In this document: piece after piece, positions 10,861 to 25,265 of the stretch
Position numbering within the stretch: the first letter of the stretch is position 1
Layout of the letters: each line of letters starts with the position of its first letter
DNA from: Tipula vernalis
Lineage: Eukaryota > Arthropoda > Insecta > Diptera > Tipulidae
Assembly (NCBI GenBank): GCA_958295665.1
Contig: OY282558.1
Location: forward strand, 61,492,789 to 61,556,788
Reading direction: 5' to 3'
DNA: 64,000 bases
Notes under the pieces: generated by a model
Seen by the model: only the letters and a program-made list of their open reading frames with translations
The model's database searches: none
What the model was told of the DNA's origin: nothing
Position numbers and translations under genes: made by a program

Positions 10861-11102
10861 TTTTCAGTGAACTTCCTATCTTGCTTCTGGAGAAGTCCTA
10901 AACCATTTTAATGATCCCTGGAAAGGACTTTCTGTAGACGAGCTGCATAGGGCAGTTCATTAATACCCTCACAGAAATTCCTCCAGATAGCCGTTTTGGA
11001 TTAAGAAATTCGAGATCATATTCCGTCAAGGCCATCTTATACTAGCCCCATTCACCGATGCGTTTAGCCTTGTTAAATAATCTTCTTGATTTTTTCCTCA
11101 GT

Positions 11103-11981
11103 TTACCCAGCGTCCCGTTCCACCAAGGGACCACCTTGTGGACTCTCTTCGCTTAAACGGGCAGCTGTTCTCGTAAGCCAAGTGTATAGAATTATGCAGC
11201 TGGTTTGAACAGAACTCCAAACCCTCTGGAGATAGTCGGGCAGTTTTGGAATTCTAATTTCCTGCCGTTGCATGGTCTCGGCCGCCAAATCGAATCTGAT
11301 GTGCAAGTGATCCGATAATGAGGCCTCTTCAGACACACGCCAGTTTTTGACCAAGTCGGTGAATTGCGCACTAGCAAGTGTCAAATCTAGGACCTCTTGC
11401 CTAATCGCATTTATAAAAGAAGGTTTCTTTACCCTATTGACAATGTCTACATTATTTGAGATGAGAAATTCAAAAAGGTACTCACCCCTGTTATTAATGT
11501 CCATACTACCCCACACCGTGTGGTGCGCGTTTGTATCGCATCCTATCAAGTAGGCCAGCCCATTGCGTTTGCAATGAGCTATGAGCCGCCTAACTTCAAG
11601 TGGAGGTATCAAATCTGAGTCTCCAGGAAAGTAGGCGGAGGCCATTATAGCCTCCTGTTTGCCTCTGTCACCCAGAACCTCCATCATTACTGCAACCAAG
11701 TGCCTGGAGATGAACTCTAAAATAGAAATAAAATTAATTTGCAAACTGATCAAAACTCTCAGGACTCTCAGTTCCGTTATGATAAATCAACTTATCCACT
11801 TGACTTTATATACCTCTACGACAAAGAACTCCGAAGACGCCTTTGCATGATGCAGGTTTATCTGCAGGCAGCCGATGGATGCCTTCATTTTGCCGAAGGC
11901 CTCTTCAGAAGGCCCCTTCAGCCTGCTTTTCCGCACCGCCATCACCCTTATGATTTTTTTGACCGGCCGATCGCTGACCAA
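11103..11981 (-). pseudogene. LINE ORF2 start and endonuclease domain
   Basis: Apurinic-type endonuclease that would nick target DNA for target-primed reverse transcription. The opening segment (11981-11790) ends in CLQINLHHAKASS. About 80 residues expected next, including the first catalytic region (the QEP box), are largely missing, and the frame resumes near 11750. The remaining motifs are clear: SAYFPGDSDL, IGCDTNAHHTVWG, NNRGEYLFEF, then RQEVLDLTLAS and WRVSEEASLSDHLHI, the last containing the S-D-H catalytic triplet. The N-terminal loss makes the domain non-functional. Confidence 0.75.
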
Positions 11982-11990
11982 TGTCCTCCA

Positions 11991-12640
11991 TCCAATGTGA
12001 TACTTAAATATCTGTAAAAGTAATTGTTATTCGGTAATCTCTCGGATTAATTGAATTAAAACAAATTATTTAAATAGCATAAAAACGATATACTCTAAAC
12101 TTGTACCCCAGTTAACTCAGATTATATGTTGGTGGAAATAGAACCTTGTTGTTCTAAGGTCGCAATTTGGTAAAATTTGCAATCCCTACTCAGGTCTGAT
12201 GACCCGTGCGGAGAACCAGCCTTGCTTGATCTTATCTTTCGTTGTTTGTTTGTAAACTTAGAGGTAGGCCTAAAGAACTGTTTATTGTCGATTTTGGATA
12301 ATTGATTCCATATTATGTCCCACGAGTAGCGGAGAAAATATGTTTATCTGTTGTGCAGAGATCCTCAGTAGACAGATAAGACTACTTAATCCGAAGGGCG
12401 CCAGGTATCCGGATTTACCGGGTTTGGTCTTTCAATAGATCAAAATTCCAAAGCACTCTCTCGAATCACTAAATCATCTTCGGTCGCTTGATTAAGAAAA
12501 AATACGAAATCTGAAGATCAAGGACGTTGTTTATGAATCAGCTGTTACATAAGCATTCTTTTAAAACAAACATTAATACTTCCAGACCATATTCATAGGT
12601 CCTTCAACCTGAAAGTTAGTATTTACGACTCGATGATCAA
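11991..12640. other. unassigned sequence upstream of the LINE
   Basis: No gene could be named. On the - strand about 12425-12280 is open for some 50 codons but lacks known motifs. It might be remnant ORF1 of the adjoining LINE. Confidence 0.3.
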
Positions 12641-15274
12641 TTTTGTTTTTGTTTTTCATTTTCAAGTACATTATATCAAAAACTATTAAAAATCGTTTCG
12701 CGATAAATAATATAATTTATTCCAGACTGTTAGACATATTTGGTTGGTTTTTATTTTTTATCGCATAGCTAGTCCAAAAACTAAATAAATAACAAAAAAA
12801 AAAAACTAACAACACCCATCAAAAAAGTACTAACAATAAAATAAAAATGTATAATGATAAATTGGTGTGAGACATGTCCCGTCGTGTCGCGGAAAGAGAG
12901 GTGATTGAAATTAATAAAAAAAGAAATAAAATTTTTTTTTTTTTACATGTATTTTGCAAACTAAATACAAACACATAAAATCAAATATACCGGTTGATGC
13001 GCATGTGTTTGTTAACGTTTCATACGAATTTTATATTTGTATTAAATTTTGTCCGGCTATTGCTCTCTTTTTTTTGTGTGTCTATATACTAATGTCTACT
13101 TGTTTATATTATAATGTATATATAAACAAAAAAAAATGTTTATTGCATATAATGTTTTTATGTGTATGTACTTATATCTGTTTCTATGTATCTCTACGTA
13201 CACATACAATATACATAAATATAGAAACATTTTTTTATTTTACGTCCTTACATTTTTATAATTCGACTGGCAAAGAACACACAAAACACACACAACACAC
13301 AAGAAAATATTGTACATGAAATTCAATTCGATGAGAACATTTGAACGTGAACTGTCGGTTGGTGAAGTCTTATAAAATATTATAAATAAAATGTTGGTGC
13401 GCTAAGTGATTTTACATATTAAATTGAAATAAAAATTAAAAAAAAAAATGTGATAAATATAAATATAATATTATTAGTGTGATTGTTAATACAAAAGAGT
13501 GACATATGATACAAATATATTTATAAAGTGGATTAAAAGAAATTATTTTGTATTTTTGGTGATTATGGATAAAAACAAAAAAAATTTAATTAATGATATT
13601 ATATAATTTTTAATTTTCTGTGCAAAAATTACATATCTGGTGTGAGATTACTGTTCAAATAATTGAATAATTTGGAACTTTATTTAACACTTAAAAACAA
13701 TTAAACATAATTTATCAAATTTATTGGTTTAAATCTTGGGTAAGTTGACCACCACTTTTTTTCCCCTCTTCGTTATATATCGCCTAATATGGATATCGTG
13801 GAACACAATTTCTTTTGTCTTTCAATTTTTTTTTTTCTGCTATTTCATAATCATCCATCCTCCACTTTTTTTTTTCGTTGTCGACGAAATTATTAAAGCA
13901 CAAAAAAAAAATTATTGCATGTACATTTTAAGTGATTGTACAGAGATATTTTTAGCCATATGACTGTGGCGTGCACTACACGAGCAGCTAATAGATGGCG
14001 CAGTATTTGTCAGAGACTAAATATCGTCCTCTCACTTTTGTTACGTTTTGTCTCTAAGGTTGAGTATGGTGTGAAAGTGGGTGAACTATTACCACATTAG
14101 TTTTTTTTTCGAGTGTGCTCCGGCACCGGTCATATGATTAGAGCGCTTATATTCTAGCAAAATCTATCTTGTACAATTTGTGTTTTTTTTTTCTTTCGTT
14201 TTAATTCATGATATCATTCATATCATTTCGGTGTGGTTGTGTACACGTAATTTTTTACGTTCTATATGTATATGTAGAATTTTTATATAAATGTAGTGTG
14301 CGGCGATGATATAGAGAGAGTTCAAGGAAAAATGTTTTTTTTTTTTTTTTTTTGGGGTTTTGAAGACGTTTCACCAGCAGCGCAATATACAAAAAAAAAC
14401 TTTGGTTTCTGAGAACCCACCGCACCCAGCGGTTCAAAATATTGCGCGAATTGTGGTATTTCTCACATATAAAACGTACGCCAGATAAAATGTGAGAACA
14501 TATTATCGATCGATACGTCACGGTAATATTTTTTTTTTTTGTGGTAATTCTAGAATTTTACTGTATTTTCTAATCGGATGTTTGTTTTATGATTAAAAAT
14601 AAAAAAATAAAAAAAAACGAAATAACTTAGCGATAAGTGTACGTATGTATGTACATAGTTTTTATAAAAATTCGCGATTCCTGTTATTGAATGAGGTCAT
14701 ATAAATATACAAAAAACAAATGACGTTATCTCGAGTGAATTTTTACATGGAATTGTTATTCGTGTGGTATGTGATTCATTGCATCTCAACAGTATCTCAC
14801 CCCAAAAAAAAAAAAAAATTGTATTTTGCCATCATATACGAAAAACAAATTAAAACCCAAAAAGGACAATAAACTTTAGTTTTCGGCGAGTGGCGCTGGT
14901 ATCGCCCGAGTTTTGTTTTCAGTCATTGAACCGAGTAACAAAATAATGCCACAGACATTATTGATAAATTACGCATTACATTTTTATAACTCTATCTCAT
15001 TCTAAAAATATATATTTTATTTTTGTAGCCCATCACCCCCCATCTCATTTTTACTTTTTTTTTTATGTCTACTGGGGTGTCTGGTGTCCAGACAGACAAT
15101 ACCTACATAAATAAAATACCTAACCTACCCTATTATTTTTGGGGTAAATTAGCACACCGAAAAAAAAACACCCCTATTTTATTTAAATCTACAAATACGT
15201 ACGTAGATTCATACTCAAGTTCGTCGCCCTTTGTAATATTTTTGTGTATGTTTGTGTCTATTTGTCCTTGTTTA

Positions 15275-15311
<37 letters not shown>
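15275..15311. repeat. (TA)n microsatellite
   Basis: About 18 uninterrupted TA units, flanked by TGTA steps. Confidence 0.9.
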
Positions 15312-15317
<6 letters not shown>

Positions 15318-16265
15318 CTAAAAAGACTGCAAAATTTATATCGGTGTGTTTGTGTAGCTCGTCTAGACGTAATAAAAAAAAAAACGTCTGTCGATTAAAC
15401 AACAACAACAACCAAATATAATAAAATGTATAAAAGAGATGAGATGAGTCCCATTTTTTGTATACTCCATTAATGTGAAGGATGTTGGTTTGATTCGTCC
15501 TTAATAATGTTAAAAAATAAAACAAAAATGGACTGCGCATGTCACACGCTATGTACATTCATACATAGAGAATATAGTAGTAGTCTAACTAAAATATCAG
15601 TGATGCACTTTTTCATTGTACGCAATAGTGTCATAACGGTAGTAACGGTTGAATGAAAAGCAGCTCTGGAACTTTTTTTTTTTTATTTTGTTAATTTTAT
15701 ATTATTAGCTTTTTGTTTTTTTATTTTTTTGGGTGGAGAATTATATCGAGATAATTTTATCTCTTTTTTAATTTAATTTTAATACTTCGAGAGTACGAGT
15801 ACATACAACTTGTTTAATAAAATATTTTAATTTTTTTTTTTATTCAATCTTCAGTGATCGTCTGGTGCGGATGTGTGTTGTTAAGATTTGCAATTATTAT
15901 TTTATTTTTTATTTTTTTAATATTTTATTTTAATATATTTCAAAATAATAAAGTGAAGTGAAATTAATATTTAAACAAAAAAAAACCGTTAACAAGTTTT
16001 AAAAAATTTTCTTTCTCCTTCTCGCCCAATTAAAAAATGACGTTGTACTCCGTTTACTAAGAAAAGTGATTAAAATAAATAAAAAAAAAAAAAAAATGTG
16101 GCCATATTGTATATTAATTTCATCGGTCGGTCGGTTAATAAAACATGATCAAACGTGATTCAAAATTGTATGGTACAACACGATAAAACATGTCTTGTTC
16201 CGATTTGCGAATAAGGACAAGACATGATCTTGTTTTATATTGTTCTATTTAAAATTATTATTTTT

Positions 16266-16312
16266 ATATAAATATATAAGGGTGGTGTTTATGTGTGATT
16301 GTGATTCAGTCG
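16266..16312 (+). promoter_or_regulatory. possible TATA + initiator pair
   Basis: TATATAAATATATAAG (16266-16281) is followed about 30-35 nt downstream by TTCAGTCG (16304-16311), close to the arthropod initiator TCAGTY. In such AT-rich DNA a TATA match alone means little; the spacing is the only support. Confidence 0.2.
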
Positions 16313-19300
16313 TTATATTTAGGCCTTCTAATCATTATATATCAGCTGTTTTTTGTGGATTATAATATTTAGTGTGGTAAATATTTATTTTAGTTTTTGG
16401 TAACTAACAGCTGCTTAGATTTGTAATTAATTTAAATAAAAAACAAAATTTGGTTTAGTCATAGTGACGCACATTTCTGTAAATTCTAGAAAACAAAAAA
16501 AAAATATCTCTGTGTAATCACAACTACATATCCGCCGGATTTATAAAACAAAACTAAAAAAAAAAAAAAAAAAAAAAAATAGTTTTAGTTATCCAACTCG
16601 CGTACAACTATGTATTGTGTATACTGTGTGTATGGGATATATCCATCGACATATGATATTTTGAAAACAGATGATTAATTCATTAAGTGTATCGTTTACA
16701 CAAATTATTCTCAAAGAAACCTTGTAAAACACAACAAATTTCCGGTTAAAAGAAAGTTTGTATATGAATCATTGTGATACGTCTTATCAATCGAAACAGT
16801 GTGATATTTACTCCGATTTTTTTGGTACCATGGTACATTGGTACACACAGTAGATATGAGGGGGCTGATTTTTCATATAACCAATTGTGTTATTCCACTA
16901 ATAATTTGTATTAATATTGATTTTGGTTATTAGATATTGCAACATGTGACTAAGTAGTCGTTGATACACAAAAAAAATGGTTGTGTGACGTCAACCGAAT
17001 AAAGTTATAGGTCGAACACGACAAGACGACGACGGCAAACTATATATATGGTATATATAAATATCCATTATATAACTAAATATATTATTGAATTAATAAT
17101 AAACACGAGTGTTGTCGATTTGATGATGATATTGCATTATCTGTAATTAGGGAGTTATAAAATTTTATATTATTTGTATGTCTCATCCCCCAGTCGCAAA
17201 CTCATCCTCTCCTGTGTGTATATTTTAATATAGCGAGTGATGATGTAAATTTTTTTTATTTTTTATTTTTTCGCTTTACGTTATTTCATCATATTTTAGC
17301 TAAAAGCGAAGAATGAGGCGAATGCCGTTTGGATTGTGTAATGCATTAAATTTTGGATTATAATCATAATAATCCAATTTAGTTATTAGTAGTTATTTTA
17401 AGTTTTATTTGCACGTTTTAATACTCGTAGTCTGTTAAAATTTTTAAAAAATGGAGGTGCATGTTCCGTTTAATTCGGATCTCATTGTATAGCTGATAAA
17501 CTTACATTGGAGCCAGCAAATACATTTACTTCCATAATTTGCTTTAAGAACACTTGCTTTAAAAGAAGCACTTTGCTTAAAATTTTGGCAACTTACATTT
17601 TTTTTTTGAATAACTAGATATTTCCTGATCTTGAGTCTATCTAAAAATATCTAATGTCACCGGACCCAGTCACACGTGGTGCCACCTTTAACGCACTAGA
17701 AAGAAAAAAAAAAGAATATCAATAATAATAATAATTTATTTTCATTACGGTTGTTGACTTTATCATTTGACATAGAGAGATAGAGAGCATAAAAAAAAAT
17801 ATTAGGTATTATAAACCACGAGCATTAAGTACACAGGCACAAACACACACACACAGTACTATATACAATGTGAAATTTAATAATTGACACATGTTTTAGC
17901 AAAAGCAAAATTTGTTATTTTGTATAAATAATTCAAATTCTTTTCGAACTTCTTCTTATGCTTGTTTGTCGCCGTCGTCGCGATTCTTTTCTTTAACTTT
18001 TTTATAATAATAAACACATTCCTACATGCGAACAATAAATCTATTTGATTGCGAGACATTAGATTTATATAAATATAGTGGATGTGCACAATTTTATATG
18101 ATATATGATGCCACACCTCTGGACACTGGATTTATGATAAATATGTACATACATACATATGTACTAGAGAATATTATTAGATAACAATTCATTTTTAAAA
18201 TGATTTAATTTAATTTAAATCGTTTTAAATTGAAACATTAAAATTAATCTTTGTGATATGGTAATTTGAATAGAATTTTTTTTTTTTTTTAAATTGGAAA
18301 CACATTTTTATTTGATCCGTAGTGTTAAAAATGTAGTCTATGATGTGTCTAAACCCCTATAATGTCTGTTTGTATTTACCATATGGAGCTTATTGTTAAC
18401 ACAAATCACATCATTAATTACAAACAATGAATGAATTTGTTTTTGTTCTTGTCTCGTTGTTGTGTAGTTTATTTATATAGTTTGAGTGTGATGATCAAGC
18501 CACGTGCAGATTATTTATTGCGGTCATTACCAAATCAGAGTTTTGATTACCATTCATTAAAATGTAATTTGTCAATATCTTGTACATGATGGATGTGTGT
18601 ATAGAGGGCGCAATGGAGCGCATACATTGATAAGTCACACTTTATACGAGGAATTAACAAATTTGGTATTGTAAATTTAATTGTGAGGTAACGATCTGTA
18701 GCGCTTCATGATGGTTCCATGATGTATGATATGTGTGGCTGTTTTAATTTTCACATTTGGCGTGAACCTGAATACAAGTAAAGGTTAATCCTAATTTATC
18801 ATATCGAGCCTGATTTATAGTATCGAGCTAGTTAACGGCAGGTACTCAAAAGTTTAATATGGGACAGACTGGAAGGTCATTACGCTCAAATAGAAGAATT
18901 ACGCAGATAATTTAAAGAATGAAACAAACTGTCGTTAGGGAAAAACATAAATGAAGTAAAACGTGGTTATTTGTTGTGACTGTTGCTATTCCAAAGACAT
19001 TCAGGGAGGACTAAATACACTGGACTGTCAGGTAAAACAAAATTCAGAATGCTGCATAAAGTCTGATATAAATCGTGTACAGAAATACAAAGCTATTACC
19101 AAAATCATCAATTAATGATCGATAACCTCCAACAAAGTTAGCATAACCGGTTAATTTTCAAAATTTGTATCCAAAGTTCAGAAAATAATGAACGCTACAG
19201 ATTCTGTATTCAACACAACTTATAGGTCTGGTCTTAACAACTATGGCAAACTGTGGACCTCCGTCCGCTTTTAATGTTTTATCCGTGTATCTTATTTGGT

Positions 19301-21901
19301 GGTAAAACACGGAGAGCCATTGATTCTTAAAATTGGAAAAAATTGGAAGTATCATCAGCGGTCATTTGAAAAAATGCAAAAAATGTTGAATGGTTTTATC
19401 CGGCTGTTGATACTAGTTTGGTTGGCACAACACTAATTAAAGAGCGACATCAACCGACGATCATTTGCCACTTTCTTTGACAATATGACGTTTGGCAGCA
19501 GTTATTTTTTGGCAGCAGATTTTGGACAATGTTACCCATTTTCGTGTTCTTTTCACTTTTCACGTTTTTTACTCACTTTCTGCTTAAATAGTGATAAAGG
19601 AAAAATGAAAACTTACCCATAGTCTCTCCTTTAGCTTCAACATCTTCAGCAATACCTTCAAAATCGAATCTTTAGCCGTACGTATTCCGCTATTGAGTTT
19701 TGTGAGGTTCGAAAAGTAAATTATTTACACCTTTAGTTGAAGTAACTGCACCATTCTAAAACCACTTACAAATTTCGATCAAAGCATACTAAAAGACAAT
19801 GGAAAATCACGAAAATATTGCTCATTTAGGACATTTTCGTCCCTTGAAATTTCAAACGGGTCTTCTAGAGTTATAAAACTAAACACAAGACACTGTCTAC
19901 AGAAAACTAAAAGGCTGCCTTTTTCTAAATTGAACAAAATCAATTAGTTTGTCCCATGTACATATAACCTCTCACTATGTTAAAATAAAATTAGACAAAA
20001 AAAAATTCATGGTAATTATCTAAAGTTATCAGACCAATTTAATTATACACCAAGAACCCCATATAATTTTGCACCAAATTTCCGAAAAACAAAAAAAAAA
20101 TTAGTTTGATGAACTTTTGGCGATATGATGGCACGACGATCTATTGTTGGTGGTGATGGTGACTCATCTTCAAAAAGGCAAAAAAAAAAAAAAATGCACC
20201 AACATGTGTGCACCCAATTCACTGTGTGCGCTCGCATGTTTTACAAATAAAAACAACGCGATAAACAAACTCACAAAACTAATAAATTTTATTCGTCGAC
20301 ACACACAAGATAAACGACCATAGTTTTACAATTTTATTTTTTTTAGTTTTTTGTATTTTTATTTATATTTCAAGATCAAATCCGAGACTAAAAGGACAGA
20401 CTACTTTTTAATAATTTCTTGAGACATACGCGATGAAAAAATAAAAATAAAAGAAGCAAAAATATTTATAAAGAGAAAATTGGCTTCCAGGTGAAGGTCG
20501 TTCATTTCGTGGTGTTTAGTGTTTTATACAGAGATGCGGTGATTTTGTTTTTGTGTGTTTGTGTAATGCGCGCGTGATATACATACACACGTATGTATAT
20601 ATTTTATACAGAGGATCGATGCAAGGTCGTACGGGTTTTATTTTGTGATGACAAAAGAACATAAAATACAAAAACCTACGCGCGATGTGCGAAGGACAAG
20701 ACAATTTCTTTATGTTAATTGCGTTTTTTCAATCGAATGGCGATAAATCCTGTGTGCCAATTGCAAAAGCGCAAAAAATTAAAATCGGAAAGTTGTTCAA
20801 CGTCTTTTCATCATGTTTCATTTCAACGTAGAATATAATAAAATATTGTATGTGTGTTTATGTGTATATAAGATCAAGAACAACAATTTAAATGATTTCT
20901 TCGTTTTTTTTTTTTTGTAGTTAATTTTTTTATATGTCACTCGCAAACACAATTTATAGATCACGTAATAAGAACGATCAAGTCTTGTGTGTTGTTTTTG
21001 TTATCGCGCGCGCAGTTGTGTAGCAACAGTGATTTTTCTCTGTGTACAAAGAATTTTAATTTTATTTTTGCATCCCACTTCTTGTGTTCGTCGGAATACA
21101 TACTCGAGACACCTCCTCATATCTCCGCGTTCGTATATGTATGTAAGAAGATGATTGAATTATTATTATTATTATTCTTATTATCACGATTGTATTTTTA
21201 TTTGCGCGATTATCTAAAAATATCTCAATATCATGCTTGAAACAATGTACAGTATGTATGTGCGTCTGGCTACCGATCAATTTGCGTATCTTGCTGAGCA
21301 CTCATACACGTAAAATTTTTAGAATTTATTTTATCTCATCACGTATTTCAATTGGAATGTCAAAAAAAAAAAAATTCTAATACATAATTTAGAAACAGAC
21401 GCACACATAAGTGATTCAATTACACACAGTGGTAACGAGCTAGTGTTTACATACAGAGGTGACACACCTTAGCGCAAAATTTCGAATATTCTATCGAGGC
21501 AGGCGATAGAAATCGCGATGGGGTCATTTTATATTTATAACGCCAGATTCGCCCAGTATTGCGTTTTTAAAAATAAAAAACGATTTGTTCAATGACCTGA
21601 ATGTAATACAGACAAATAAGTATGTATGTATATATATATAAGTATGAGACGCGGCAATGATGTTAGCAAAAAAATATATTTTTTTTTTCTTCACACATAC
21701 ATTCATATATTTAATTGTGCGCGCGATATAAGTTGCGATTATAAATAAATAAAAAATTGTTTTATTGTTTATAAATCGCCAATATTGGGAATGAAAATGG
21801 GTGATGACTGCGACGACGATGACCGCGACCGGCGACAATAAACCAATAAAAAATAACAAAGCGTATATTTATTGTATAAATATGTTCAGATTGTAGATGT
21901 G

Positions 21902-21943
21902 TATATAAGAGTACTTAATTCGTGGCCTTGAGACATTCAGTAT
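21902..21943 (+). promoter_or_regulatory. possible TATA + initiator pair
   Basis: TATATAAG (21902-21909) precedes TTCAGTAT (21936-21943) with the A of the initiator about 35 nt from the TATA start, near the arthropod optimum. An intron-acceptor-like tract and an open 109-nt stretch follow within 140 nt. Confidence 0.25.
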
Positions 21944-22043
21944 TCGCTATTATTAGGTGGACGTGACTTTAAATCGTTTAAATCGTGTCGCATTGATGAT
22001 ATAGGAAAATTTTAAATTAATAAATTTTTCTCTTTTGTTTTAG

Positions 22044-22152
22044 AGTTTTTGGACTACAGTATCGGATGGAGCGGCGTTTAAATGAGTTCGACTTCAGTGG
22101 GAGCTTAGTAGGTTCAAAATTTTCAATTTTGGGAATCCACTTTAAATCTTTG
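22044..22152 (+). CDS. candidate host exon (109 nt)
   Basis: The acceptor tract TTTTTCTCTTTTGTTTTAG (22025-22043) is followed by 109 nt and a donor-like GTATGC at 22153-22158. One frame is open throughout, reading VFGLQYRMERRLNEFDF and then SGSLVGSKFSILGIH. It has an ATG at 22067. Composition is less A/T-biased than the surroundings in its first half. I do not recognise the product. It may be a chance open stretch; the possible TATA/initiator pair 100 nt upstream is the only other support. Confidence 0.2.
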
Positions 22153-24863
22153 GTATGCCTTAATATGACTGCAGTGAATCAAATAAACTACTCACACATG
22201 TTAAATTTCGAATTAACTATAATTTCAATATAAAATGTGTCGCATTTAATCATGGTCTCATGCCAACTTTGGATTCATACAAAGGGTATAAAAACAAAAC
22301 TCTTCGAAACAAAGAATACTCGAACTATTTTTTTTTTTTGCGGCAAACGTACCTCATCTTTGAAACAAAATTGAAAAGAACGATCAGTTTGCCACATGTA
22401 GTTTTCTTAACTACTTTAAAATTGCACACACAATTGCATTTCTTTCTCTTCTTATCACATTTATTTAACCTTTTAAAGTTGAGCTCGTGTTTAAGTTCGG
22501 TTAAGATTTTTTCATTTCTTAATGTTTAGTTTTTAACAGAGTTGGCTGTATCTGTCCAGATTCAACAATTCGAAAGTTTCCAAAAGTGATAGCTCTTATA
22601 AAGTCGAAAACTAAACCTCCCATCAGGGAGGGGATGTTGTATGACTTTGATGATAAGCTTCACCATCTTGTGTTTCTGAGCTTCAGTTCGCAATAGGGTT
22701 TTTAATCGGAAGGAATATCTTAGCCTAAATGAAAACCCCTTTGAAACATACAGACATAAGTAAGTCGGTTAGAACCGTTCCTTATTTGCCAAGCCACTTA
22801 TTTGCCAAATTCCTTATCTAATGATAATGATAGCGCTTCTGATTTTATTTCAGTGGGACTCTCGATTTTCAAAGATTTTTATCGGTCGCGTTCTAATTTC
22901 AAGTGCCGATGTCCCAGTTTCATGTTTTGATCAGTTTTTGTAATTTCTTGAGATTCGGAATAATTAGAGTTTTGCATAAAGAACCGAAGAAGTCCTAACT
23001 CCAAAGATCTAAAGAAACAAATTCAGAGAAAAATCATCTCTTTCCAAAACTTAACTCGAATGTTATGTGAAACTTTGATTAAGTATGACACATTTTATTG
23101 AAATTATAGTTAAATCGAAATTATAACTATGCGTAATTTTATAAGTGTGATTTTCAAATATGTTGTCAAATCAGCGTTCAGTTACTACTTACTACTTTCT
23201 AGGTCATTTCTAGATTAGTTTCTAGCTGCACTTACTAGATTGTAGCGCAATATTATACCAGATTACGTCATTTGTGCCACACACTATTTACGTCTTATGA
23301 TTTCTGTGTTCCCATCAAAATTAGAAAGTAGGTGGAGCCCATAATTTTTTTTTTTTTTTGAAGAAAAGCACCAACAAAAAAAAAAAAAAAAAACATTCAA
23401 ATCCGCGAGAGCGTGAAAAATGCAATAATTTTTATGTGCACACAAACACATATTATAATAAACGCGAAACCACCACCATTGTGATTTGTGGCAAACGTTT
23501 AAACACCTTTTTCGTGGACGACGACGATTCGACGGACATTGGTTTTTTTATTTATATATTTTGGACTTTATCCGGTGGGTTGTTTAAATTTAAAAAAAAT
23601 ATCAATAATAATAACACACATTAAAGTCTAAAAAGATCATACAATATCATGATGACGATGATGAATATATGTGTGTGAGTGTGTATGATGTATACTTAAG
23701 AATAAGAAATACGCGGAACACGTGTATGTGGGGGCAAGTTCAAGCAACTCTAAGAATTTTTTTTGTTTTTTTTTTTTGCGCGATATAACTACACATAAAA
23801 ACACTTTAAATGGTAACTACTTTATTGCAAAATAGTTGAGGGTTAACTGCCTTCGTGTATATTGTATTTTTAATAATGAAATCTTGAGTTTTTATTTATT
23901 TTTTTTGTTGGGTAAATGTGTGCGCGCGTGCGCACAAAAAATTCGCGAATTTCGTAATTCAAAGATAGCGAAATCTTTTTCAAGGTTTATGTTCGGTTTT
24001 GCAAGAAATTCGCGAAATCAATGTTTTCTTGAAAACTCGAATTTACATTATACTGTTTTGTGTGTACATACGACGGCGACGACATGTGTGAGTTTATTAT
24101 ATTTATATACTTAAATATGTGTATACTTATGGATATGACGTAAAAACCCGAAAAAAAACCTTGAGCCAAATTTATGTGGCCAAATACCGTCGTGTGTGAG
24201 CCGCCGCGAAATAATTTTATGTTTAACGTTGCTTACTAGTAGTTAGTTAGTTTATCATTCAGATTTAACAAAAAAAAATTAAATTGTTTTGGTTCTGTGT
24301 TGTTGGTTTTTAAAATGATTATAAAAATTAATGAGCTATAACAAGTCGTTTATTATTTTTTTATTTGTGCACGTCGTCGGTTCCTGACCAAAAAATATAA
24401 AATAATAATAATCAATGGCCCTGGCATTGAAACACATGAAACGCATACGCGATATTACGACGCCGCCCGCCCTATTATAATATCACAGACATAAATTTAG
24501 GTGAAAGCAAGTTTTTTTTTTTTTTTTTTTGTGTAAGACAATCCCAAAATTCGCGTTTTATTTTATTTTGGTTGTTGAATTAGAATAAAGTTACCTTGAA
24601 AGTTGGTTTACCCCCGTTTCGTTTTTTTTTTTCGCTATACTGTGTGCCTAAGTCTATATACGAGTATTATCTATGTTACACAGAAACAGAATATTTATTA
24701 TTTCGCGTTATTTATTAGTCTAAGTATAGTGTTTTTGTATTTGTGTGTCATTTTGTGTGTGTACGGCGGCCCTGTTCTATATATAAAATAGTTGTGCTAA
24801 CACCTGTTGATAGTTTTTGCGCACTGAATTATAATTTAATTTAATTACGATTTGTATTATTAG

Positions 24864-24903
24864 AAAGGTCAACTGGATGCCGCCGCCGCCGCCACCGATA
24901 TTG
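24864..24903 (+). CDS. candidate 40-nt host exon with GCC repeat
   Basis: TATTATTAG (24855-24863) precedes 40 nt of GC-rich sequence and a consensus donor GTATGT (24904-24909). One frame reads KGQLDAAAAATDI plus one base; another reads KVNWMPPPPPPIL. The (GCC)n core stands out sharply in DNA that is otherwise heavily AT. In the first frame the leftover base joins the next candidate exon without a stop. The acceptor's pyrimidine tract is weak and no protein is recognised. Confidence 0.3.
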
Positions 24904-25265
24904 GTATGTACACAAAACTTTAAACTACTCGGTTATACTTAAAAATTTGTTTCTTATTCAGCGCGTTATTCAGAGACCAGGGCTATGTTTTTTAATTTTT
25001 AGTCAGGTACCTGAAGTAGCGCGCGGAATGTGAAATCAAAATCAACAAAAATGTGAAATTATTATTGGCCTAATCATTCATTATTATTATTTATTATAAT
25101 TTATTTTGTCACATGTTTATTGTACTTCATCAGGTGCTCTGGTAGATTTAAATAAAACCCGGCACATGTTGGAGTACACTCTCTGTGTGAACAAAGAAAC
25201 AACAATTTTCCTTTTTATTTTATTTTTTTTTTGTTTGTATTTGCACTTTTTCTATCTATATATAG

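Larger units (their letters stand above)
8476..11990 (-). mobile_element. RNase H-bearing LINE (LOA/I-superclade), decayed
   Basis: A non-LTR retrotransposon about 3.5 kb long on the - strand. The 3' end carries an (AAT)n tail (ATT repeats at 8476-8493 on the + strand). Reading 11981 to 8561 gives, in order, the ORF2 start (CLQINLHHAKASS), endonuclease, reverse transcriptase, RNase H and a C-x2-C-x9-H-x4-C terminal finger. Several frameshifts and at least two internal deletions break it. The RNase H domain and the opening motif suggest the LOA or a close clade; the clade call is tentative. Confidence 0.8.

Noticed and set aside
15065..15558. Overlapping open frames on both strands over the (TA)n tract
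   Set aside because: They encode Tyr-Ile runs from the microsatellite and have no domain.
21524..21859. 111-codon - strand frame
   Set aside because: Rich in Tyr, Ile, Lys and Thr from TATA/TGTA repeats; no motif.
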